Assembly (NCBI GenBank): GCA_016928755.1
Contig: JAFGKB010000122.1
Location: forward strand, 1 to 16,762
Reading direction: 5' to 3'
From: Anaerolineae bacterium
Lineage (GTDB): Bacteria > Chloroflexota > Anaerolineae > B4-G1 > SLSP01
DNA: 16,762 nt
The notes beneath the pieces are model-generated. The model was not told the DNA's origin. It did no database searches and was given only the letters and a program-made list of their open reading frames with translations. Shown here piece after piece: positions 8,590-13,772 of the stretch. How positions within the stretch are numbered: the first letter of the stretch is position 1; each line of letters opens with the position of its first letter. The position numbers and the translations under genes are program-made.

Positions 8590-9036
8590 TTCGAGTTCTT
8601 GACAAGTATGGAGAAAAGTCCGCAATGCCTCCCAGGCCCGATCAAACTCCTCCGCTTGTACTAAGATGTGATCCCGTGAAAATGCCGCGACAGGGAAGAT
8701 ACTTATGCCTGCTTCGGCCAGGATTGCCGATAAGGTAGCTAAATATCCCACCAACCCCAGATCCAAGGGTAAGTCAAAGGTGATCAGGCGATAGGTAGGA
8801 GATTGCGCGATAATTTCTAACGGGTACTCAAGCTCTTCCCATGCCTGCTGTGACAAAACCAAGGTCAATTCATCTTTATCTAAGACTAAGGCTTTAAAAG
8901 GTGTGGTTAGTTTTACGAGTAAGCGCGCGGCTGCGGGTGCTTGCTGTTGGGGAAGGCGCAGAATTACATAATTCACTCCATCGGTAAACAAATGGGTCTG
9001 TTTCATAATATGTAATAAACCAGGTGGCAACTCCAT
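8572..9036 (-). CDS. Small ACT-domain protein (COG3603-like, putative amino-acid-binding regulator)
   Basis: A 154-aa cytoplasmic protein resembling stand-alone paired-ACT proteins of the CASTOR/ACT_7 type. The C-terminal half shows the typical pattern: YLATLSAILAEAGISIFPVA, then FSRDHILVQAEEFDRAWEAL. These small proteins generally lack catalytic domains and are presumed ligand sensors; the ligand here is unknown. I chose the ATG at 9034-9036 because GGGAGGTG lies 6 bp before it. An in-frame ATG at 9064-9066 would add ten residues encoded by that Shine-Dalgarno region; it also has AGGAG upstream, but that AGGAG coincides with the predicted transcription start. The gene diverges from the ABC-F gene and precedes the kinase on the same strand. 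Confidence 0.78.
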   Translation of the reverse strand: MELPPGLLHIMKQTHLFTDGVNYVILRLPQQQAPAAARLLVKLTTPFKALVLDKDELTLVLSQQAWEELEYPLEIIAQSPTYRLITFDLPLDLGLVGYLATLSAILAEAGISIFPVAAFSRDHILVQAEEFDRAWEALRTFLHTCQELEYTEHT

Positions 9037-9083
9037 AGCTCTCACCTCCCTTTGCAATCTTTGCATTTTGATACTCCTATCTA

Positions 9084-9111
9084 ATTATACCCGTGAACAG
9101 ACATCAGACAA
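9084..9111 (-). promoter_or_regulatory. Promoter of the ACT gene
   Basis: On the minus strand TTGTCT (9106-9111) and a perfect TATAAT (9084-9089) are 16 bp apart. Transcription would begin near 9077, giving about 40 nt of leader before the ATG at 9036. It is back to back with the ABC-F promoter. Confidence 0.6.
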
Positions 9112-9133
9112 ACCTCATATATTGCGGGAAGTC

Positions 9134-9142
9134 TGGTATAAT
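9134..9142 (+). promoter_or_regulatory. Extended -10 promoter of the ABC-F gene, implying a leaderless mRNA
   Basis: TGG-TATAAT (9134-9142) is a perfect extended -10 element. It ends only 8 bp before the ATG at 9151, so transcription should start at or within two bases of the start codon. No Shine-Dalgarno fits this start, consistent with a leaderless transcript. No good -35 is visible, as is usual for extended -10 promoters. Confidence 0.65.
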
Positions 9143-9150
9143 TTTAACGT

Positions 9151-11058
9151 ATGGCTTTATTAAGTGGAACAGACCTAAGTAAATATTTCGGTGCGCAAGA
9201 AGTCTTCACGGGCATCTCTTTTGAGCTTCACGCGGGAGAATGTGTGGCCTTGGTGGGTCCCAATGGCTGCGGCAAGAGTACCCTGCTGGAGATCGCGGCA
9301 GGTGTTCTTGAACCGGACAGCGGGACCCTTACTATGGCACGCGATATACGTCTCGGTTATCTGCCCCAGATCCCAAATTTTGAAAGCGGGAACACGCTTT
9401 GGGAAGCTATGATAGCTGTTTTCAGCACGTTATCTGCGCAGCAACGTGAATTACGCCGCCTCGAAGCAGAGATGACAACGGCCAACGCGACGGAGCAAGA
9501 AGACCTAATGGACCGTTATGGCAAGTTACTGGATGCCTTTGAGCAGGCCGGCGGCTTTACCTATGAGTCACGTATTGCCCAGGTATTGGGCGGGCTAGGT
9601 TTCCCGAAAGAGCAATTTGACAGTCCGGTATCTTACCTCAGCGGGGGCGAGAAGACCCGCGCGCTGCTGGCCCGGCTCTTGCTTGAGGAGCCAGAACTGT
9701 TATTGCTGGATGAGCCGACCAACCATTTGGACCTGGAAGGTATTGAATGGTTAGAGGACTATCTTAATCACTGGAAAGGAGCGGTCATTGTTGTCGCTCA
9801 CGACCGGGCGTTCCTCGATGCAGTTGCGCTGCGCGTTTGGGAAATGCAGAACCAACATTTGGATATGTACCGGGGAAATTACACGGCCTATATAGCGCAA
9901 AGAGCCGAGCGCAGGGCGCAGCAATTAGCGGCGTACAAAGCGCAACAAGCGCACATTGAAAAAACCGAGGAATATATCCGGCGTTATATGGCCGGGCAAC
10001 GCAGTGCAGAAGCTAAGGGCCGGCTCAAGCGGTTAGAACGTGAAGAGCGTCTTAACCGGCCCCAGGAACAGCAGAGCATAAATATCGACCTGCAATCCAC
10101 ACTGCGCAGTGGGGATTTAGTATTGGGCCTTTATAACCTGGGAGCCGGATATGAAGACGGAGAGCCTTTGGTCTTTGTAGAAGAGGTTGAGGTACACCGA
10201 GGCCAACGGGTGGCGATTGTAGGGCCAAATGGTTCCGGGAAGACGACCTTGCTGCGCACAGTCCTGCGTGAGATCAAGCCCCTCATGGGGCGTTTTCGCA
10301 TCGGGGCCGCGGTACGTCCCGGCTACTTTTCCCAGATACAGGGCCACCTTAACCCGGAACATACAGTGCTCGAAGCTGTGCTGGCTGCCGGTATGGTATC
10401 GTTGGCCGAAACACGTTCTTTCCTGGCCCGTTATGGTTTCCGTGGTGATGATGTTTTCAAGAAAGTTGGAGTTCTATCGGGGGGAGAACAGGCCCGGGTT
10501 GCCCTGGCTATTTTAGCCTTAAGGAAGGCGAATTTCTTAGTGTTAGATGAGCCGACGAACCACTTGGATATACCCTCGCAAGAGATATTACAGGATGTGC
10601 TGACTCATTTTGAAGGGACCATTTTACTGGTGAGTCACGACCGGTATCTGATCCGTTTTATAGCGACCCATGTATGGGCCATCGCTGAGGGAGAACTAAA
10701 AATCTTCCCCGGTTATGCGGCTTACTCTGACTGGCATCAGAGATTACGCGAGAACTCCCCAGGACAGAAGAAGGCCGCGAAGGAACAAGCCCGTGTTGAA
10801 TATGAGACTAAACGCCAGACCGAGCGCGAAACACAGCGCAAACTGGAACGCCAACAAGCACGTATCAAGGAATTGGAAACCCAGATTCACACCCATGAAT
10901 CCCGGATGCAAGAGTTGTTAAACGCTTTAGATGCCGCCGGCCGCGCCCAAGATGTCGGACGTGTGACAAAATTGGGTGCTGAATATCATCAAGTAGAAGC
11001 CACTTTAAACCACTTGTTAGAACAGTGGCTTGAGGTCGCCGATACCTCCCTAAACTAG
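9151..11058 (+). CDS. ABC-F family ATPase (ribosome-associated, Uup/YdiF/EttA-like)
   Basis: This 635-aa protein has two ABC ATPase cassettes in tandem and no membrane segments, which is diagnostic of ABC-F proteins; these bind the ribosomal E site to relieve stalling or, in some members, give ribosome protection against antibiotics. Cassette 1 has Walker A GPNGCGKST (36-44), signature LSGGE (163-167) and Walker B LLLLDEP (D187, E188). Cassette 2 has Walker A GPNGSGKTT (358-366), LSGGE (442-446) and D466/E467. The charged interdomain linker at about 245-305 matches the P-site tRNA interaction motif region. The C-terminus from about 535 is a long charged coiled coil, as in Uup and YdiF. It is followed 20 bp later by coaE, probably one transcript. 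Which ABC-F subgroup it belongs to is not resolved by eye. Confidence 0.94.
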   Translation: MALLSGTDLSKYFGAQEVFTGISFELHAGECVALVGPNGCGKSTLLEIAAGVLEPDSGTLTMARDIRLGYLPQIPNFESGNTLWEAMIAVFSTLSAQQRELRRLEAEMTTANATEQEDLMDRYGKLLDAFEQAGGFTYESRIAQVLGGLGFPKEQFDSPVSYLSGGEKTRALLARLLLEEPELLLLDEPTNHLDLEGIEWLEDYLNHWKGAVIVVAHDRAFLDAVALRVWEMQNQHLDMYRGNYTAYIAQRAERRAQQLAAYKAQQAHIEKTEEYIRRYMAGQRSAEAKGRLKRLEREERLNRPQEQQSINIDLQSTLRSGDLVLGLYNLGAGYEDGEPLVFVEEVEVHRGQRVAIVGPNGSGKTTLLRTVLREIKPLMGRFRIGAAVRPGYFSQIQGHLNPEHTVLEAVLAAGMVSLAETRSFLARYGFRGDDVFKKVGVLSGGEQARVALAILALRKANFLVLDEPTNHLDIPSQEILQDVLTHFEGTILLVSHDRYLIRFIATHVWAIAEGELKIFPGYAAYSDWHQRLRENSPGQKKAAKEQARVEYETKRQTERETQRKLERQQARIKELETQIHTHESRMQELLNALDAAGRAQDVGRVTKLGAEYHQVEATLNHLLEQWLEVADTSLN

Positions 11059-11078
11059 GGCTTAGGCAAAAGTATCTT

Positions 11079-11717
11079 ATGCCAAAAGTAGCGTCAAATT
11101 CCAAGCATTCCTTCTCCGGGCCTTATCGTATTGGGTTGACGGGGAATATTGCGACCGGTAAATCCACCGTGGGACAGATGCTCATGGCTTTAGATGCGGA
11201 GTTTATTGATGCCGATAAGGTCACACATAAGGTTATCGAACCGGGCGGGGCCGCCTATGATATTGTAGTCGCTATGTTTGGGACCCAAATCCTGACTCCC
11301 GATGGCTATATTGACCGTAAGAAGCTCGGCACCATCGTATTTAAAGACCCCGCATCATTAACCTTGCTCGAAGACTTAATCCATCCCAGGGTCATTGCCG
11401 TCATTGATGATAAAGTCGCCAGAAGCCACGCCCCCGTAGTGGTGGTGGAAGCTATCAAGCTTCTTGAAAGTGGCCTGGCCGATACCTATGATGCAATCTG
11501 GGTCACCACATGCTCCAGAACCACCCAATTGAAACGGTTGATGAATGCGCGCCATCTCAACAAGTCCGATGCTATACAACGGATTGAGGCCCAACCGGCC
11601 CCGGACGCGAAGCTGGCACAAGCGGATGTGATTATTGACACTGACGGGACCGTCACAGCTACCAAGGCACAGGTGTTGCGGGCCTGGAACAAGATTATGG
11701 CCGGTCAAGAACTTTGA
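11079..11717 (+). CDS. coaE: Dephospho-CoA kinase
   Basis: The enzyme phosphorylates the ribose 3'-hydroxyl of dephospho-CoA with ATP, the last step of coenzyme A synthesis, in the cytoplasm. At 212 aa it has the normal family length. The P-loop GNIATGKST (22-30) follows the typical IGLTG start, then FIDADKVTHKV (substrate/Mg-binding DADKV region) and VVVVEAIKLLESG, which corresponds to the usual V-D-[VIL]-PLL-[FY]-E segment, with E-A-I replacing the common D-I/V-P. The C-terminal part, with RLMNARHL and ADVIIDTDGT, fits the family. An unusual 16-residue tail precedes the core. No strong Shine-Dalgarno is visible 5' of the ATG, so translation may be coupled to the ABC-F gene 20 bp upstream. 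The stop codon shares its last base with the inverted repeat that follows. Confidence 0.92.
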   Translation: MPKVASNSKHSFSGPYRIGLTGNIATGKSTVGQMLMALDAEFIDADKVTHKVIEPGGAAYDIVVAMFGTQILTPDGYIDRKKLGTIVFKDPASLTLLEDLIHPRVIAVIDDKVARSHAPVVVVEAIKLLESGLADTYDAIWVTTCSRTTQLKRLMNARHLNKSDAIQRIEAQPAPDAKLAQADVIIDTDGTVTATKAQVLRAWNKIMAGQEL

Positions 11718-11817
11718 AGACTACAAAAGTCTTACTGGGCTATAGCTTTGGCCTAAACCGTATCTTAACGGGTGAAAGTTTGCCTTATAAGAGAGCTATT
11801 AAGACTTTTGTAGTCTT
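11717..11817. repeat. 101-bp element with 18-bp perfect terminal inverted repeats
   Basis: The left arm 11717-11734 (starts AAGACTACAAAAGTCTTA) is the exact reverse complement of 11800-11817; the 65 bp between them contain no gene. Each arm is itself a small inverted repeat (AAGACT-ACAAA-AGTCTT), so the DNA can form one long stem or two short hairpins. It fills almost the whole gap between coaE and the dehydratase genes. The right arm is not followed by a T tract, so it is not a simple terminator for plus-strand RNA. A weak promoter-like TATAAG lies inside at 11786-11791. Candidate roles are a MITE-like remnant, a processing site or a switchable leader of the downstream genes. Confidence 0.85.
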
Positions 11818-11833
11818 GGCGATGCGGAGGCTT

Positions 11834-11845
11834 ATGCTTATATGA
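11834..11845 (+). other. Three-codon upstream reading frame overlapping the next start codon
   Basis: The sequence ATG-CTT-ATA-TGA reads as a minimal peptide whose stop shares ATGA with the ATG of the dehydratase large subunit at 11842. GGAGG (11826-11830) lies 3 bp before this first ATG and 11 bp before the real one. It could tune initiation by termination-reinitiation or simply be chance; there is no direct evidence for translation. Confidence 0.3.
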
Positions 11846-13086
11846 AAAAATCTACCCTTAATCTCTCGGCAGAAGAGCAATCCTGGCTGGCCGGGGATGG
11901 CGGCCCGGCTCTAAAACGGGCCGTGGAGATTATCGTTGCCCTGGGCAATATCTACGGAGCCACGCGCCTGATCCCGGTTAAAAGTGTCCAGATTTCGGGG
12001 GTCTCTTATCGTAATCTCGGCCAACCGGGATTGGATTTTCTACAGCGTTGGGCTGCTGAGGGGGCAAAAGTACGAGTTCCTACAACCCTTAATCCTACCG
12101 CTATGGATATGGAGAACTGGGCAGCACAAGGGTTCTCCGGTGAATTCGCGCAGAAGCAGCAAGCTGTTGTCGCAGCATTTTCTCAGATGGGAGTGGGTGG
12201 AGGACATCCGGTTCCCACTTGTACCCCCTACTTAGTCGGCAATGTCCCGGCTTTGGGGGATGATATAGCCTGGGCCGAATCCTCGGCGGTTGTTTATGCT
12301 AATAGCGTCCTGGGAGCACGCACCAACCGTGAGGGCGGGCCGGGTGCAGTAGCGGCGGCAATCACAGGCCGGACGGCAGCTTATGGGCTGCATCTTGTGG
12401 AGAACCGGCTGGCAACGTTAAAGGTCGAAGTCAAGGCACAGCCCAGGACAATCTCGGAATACAGTGCCCTAGGGGCTTTAGTAGGGCAACAAGCCGGTAA
12501 GCAGATCCCTTACTTTGTGGGGTTGCCTTTAGAACCGGGGTCGCCATTGGCGTTAGAGAAGCTTAAGGCTTTAGGGGCCGCTATGGCCGCCACCGGAGCT
12601 GTGGCCCTGTACCACGTTGAGGGGATTACACCCGAAGCCCGTAACGCGCCTATGCTTGCCACAGCACATCAGACACTGGTGATTGATGATTACCGGCCAG
12701 GCTATGCATTGCTGAGTGACCCGGTAGCTAAGATTGACCTGATCTGGGTTGGGTGTCCCCATAGTTCCCTGGCCGAAATTGCCTGGGTGGCGGAAGCTCT
12801 AGCCGGACGGAAGTTAACCATACCGCTATGGGTAACGTGCGCCCGTCCGGTCAAAGAGTTAGCCCTCCAAAAAGGTCTCGTGGATATTATTGAGAGCGCG
12901 GGGGGACAAGTGTTCTCTGATGCCTGTATGTCTATCGCGCCGGTGAAGTCCCTGGGGTTTAATGCTGTGGCAACACCCTCTGCTAAAGCGGCTTTCTATC
13001 TACGCAACTTAGCCGGGGTGCTGGCCCGCTTTTGCTCCCTGGAACGCTGTATTGAAACAGCACTAGACCAAGGCCGGGAGGTGTGA
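11842..13086 (+). CDS. Aconitase X-type dehydratase, large catalytic subunit (DUF521)
   Basis: This 414-aa protein belongs to the AcnX family, Fe-S dehydratases distantly related to aconitase. Characterised members are phosphomevalonate dehydratase of the archaeal mevalonate route and cis-3-hydroxy-L-proline dehydratase in bacteria. Family traits visible are GGGHPVPTCTPYLVG (C127), WAESSAVVYANSVLGARTNREGGP (from about 145), an IWVGCPHSSLAEI segment (C305) and SDACMSIAP (C362); these three cysteines are the likely cluster ligands. Length is that of the separate large subunit, with the swivel domain encoded by the next gene. GGAGG stands 11 bp before the ATG. Neither isoprenoid nor hydroxyproline genes lie nearby, so the substrate cannot be chosen from this window. 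Translation of the two subunits is probably coupled, as the genes are 1 bp apart. Confidence 0.9.
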   Translation: MKKSTLNLSAEEQSWLAGDGGPALKRAVEIIVALGNIYGATRLIPVKSVQISGVSYRNLGQPGLDFLQRWAAEGAKVRVPTTLNPTAMDMENWAAQGFSGEFAQKQQAVVAAFSQMGVGGGHPVPTCTPYLVGNVPALGDDIAWAESSAVVYANSVLGARTNREGGPGAVAAAITGRTAAYGLHLVENRLATLKVEVKAQPRTISEYSALGALVGQQAGKQIPYFVGLPLEPGSPLALEKLKALGAAMAATGAVALYHVEGITPEARNAPMLATAHQTLVIDDYRPGYALLSDPVAKIDLIWVGCPHSSLAEIAWVAEALAGRKLTIPLWVTCARPVKELALQKGLVDIIESAGGQVFSDACMSIAPVKSLGFNAVATPSAKAAFYLRNLAGVLARFCSLERCIETALDQGREV

Positions 13087-13087
13087 T

Positions 13088-13498
13088 ATGATGGATACTC
13101 CGGATTTTGTCTTTACAGGACGGATTATTAAAGCGGGAACGGCTGCCGGTCGCGCTTTAGTCTCTTCTGAACCTATCGGCTTCTTGGGCGGTGTCGATGG
13201 GGAAACCGGTGTTGTAACCGAGAGGGGGCATAGTTTAGAAGGGCAGTGTGTGGCCGGTAAAATACTGGTCTTTCCCAGTGGGAAAGGCAGCACGGTCGGC
13301 TCCTATATCCTATATCAATTATCTGTGAACGGTGTCGCCCCCGCCGCACTCATCAACGCCGAGACTGAGCCTATTGTTGCGGTGGGCGCCATTATCGGTG
13401 AAATACCGATGGTTGATCAGATTCCTATTGAGAAAATCCGTGCTGGTGACTATGTCCAGATATCTGATGCTATTGTGGAAATATGGAGAAATTCTTAA
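13088..13498 (+). CDS. Aconitase X-type dehydratase, small swivel subunit (DUF126)
   Basis: A 136-aa protein of the DUF126 swivel family, which pairs with the DUF521 large subunit to complete the active site. The conserved core FPSGKGSTVGSYILYQL (from about 62) carries the serine that in this family contacts the substrate. The ending PMVDQIPIEKIRAGDYVQI is also typical. The length is normal for the separate subunit; other bacteria carry the two parts as one fused chain. The Shine-Dalgarno GGAGGTG overlaps the end of the large-subunit gene, 4 bp before the ATG at 13088; a second ATG follows directly at 13091. Function follows that of the partner: phosphomevalonate or cis-3-hydroxyproline dehydration, undecided. 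Confidence 0.9.
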   Translation: MMDTPDFVFTGRIIKAGTAAGRALVSSEPIGFLGGVDGETGVVTERGHSLEGQCVAGKILVFPSGKGSTVGSYILYQLSVNGVAPAALINAETEPIVAVGAIIGEIPMVDQIPIEKIRAGDYVQISDAIVEIWRNS

Positions 13499-13523
13499 TG
13501 TGGCTTTTCTAACCGTATTTTTA

Positions 13524-13552
13524 TTGACAAGCCAAGAAGATTCTTATATAAT
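13524..13552 (+). promoter_or_regulatory. Perfect-consensus sigma70 promoter of an orphan structured RNA
   Basis: TTGACA (13524-13529), a 17-bp spacer and TATAAT (13547-13552) match the sigma70 consensus exactly at both boxes. It begins 25 bp after the dehydratase small-subunit stop. Transcription should start near 13559. No gene of useful size lies in front of it on the plus strand: the next gene, the protease, is on the other strand. Full-consensus promoters are typical of constitutive small RNAs. Confidence 0.85.
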
Positions 13553-13558
13553 TAACTC

Positions 13559-13689
13559 ACAATTAACAAAGTGTTAAGGGATTTTATCTCTCGGGATCCG
13601 GCTTAAAAAACGCAAAGCGATGAAGCGCATAATGCGAAGTAAGGCGGGGTAACCGCCATAAGTCCGCTATAATCCTGAGAGATTTTTTT
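13559..13689 (+). ncRNA. Putative structured small RNA of about 130 nt, ending in a terminator
   Basis: Between the perfect promoter and a T7 run (13683-13689) the sequence folds by eye into a closed multi-branch structure. A 12-bp outer helix (13586-13597 with 13672-13683, one G-U) abuts the T run and doubles as the terminator stem. Inside are a 7-bp helix with one bulged U (13599-13605 with 13659-13666), a CGC-AAA-GCG hairpin (13611-13619), CGCA-TAA-TGCG (13626-13636) and GGCGG-GGTAA-CCGCC (13643-13657). A small TTAAC/GTTAA hairpin sits near the 5' end. The block ACGCAAAGC (13610-13618) also occurs in c-di-GMP-I riboswitches, but the other conserved blocks of that class are missing. I do not recognise the family. 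It may also end the dehydratase transcript. Confidence 0.65.
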
Positions 13690-13721
13690 ATGCCCTCAGT
13701 TTTTTGAAGCCCTCAGTATTT

Positions 13722-13750
13722 GGCCCGGTCCTTTCTGACCGGGCCGCTTC
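13722..13750. terminator. GC-rich terminator hairpin at the convergent gene end
   Basis: A perfect 9-bp stem (GGCCCGGTC 13722-13730 with GACCGGGCC 13737-13745) and a 6-nt loop lie between the small RNA and the end of the protease gene. The plus strand continues into GCTTCTTTTG. On the minus strand, downstream of the protease stop, the stem has no U-tract, only AAATACT. It probably insulates the convergent transcripts. A 9-bp direct repeat, GCCCTCAGT, lies just left of it (13692-13700 and 13709-13717). Confidence 0.6.
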
Positions 13751-13772
13751 TTTTGTAGCACTATCTACTTAA

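Noticed and set aside
9151..11058. An antibiotic resistance ABC-F protein
   Set aside because: The sequence shows only the general ABC-F layout; resistance subfamilies are defined by linker details that cannot be settled by eye.
13598..13671. A c-di-GMP-I (GEMM) riboswitch
   Set aside because: Only the ACGCAAAGC block matches; the GGGCAAACC-type first helix and the tetraloop receptor are missing, and no gene follows to be controlled.
13559..13689. SRP RNA, 6S RNA, TPP or hammerhead identity for the small RNA
   Set aside because: The conserved blocks of each (such as the SRP GGAAGGAAGC loop, the TPP CTGAGA box and the hammerhead CTGANGA/GAAA core) are absent, and the length does not suit 6S.
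13722..13745. A terminator belonging to the small RNA
   Set aside because: The small RNA already ends in its own helix and T7 run 33 bp earlier; the GC-rich hairpin is better seen as an insulator between convergent genes.
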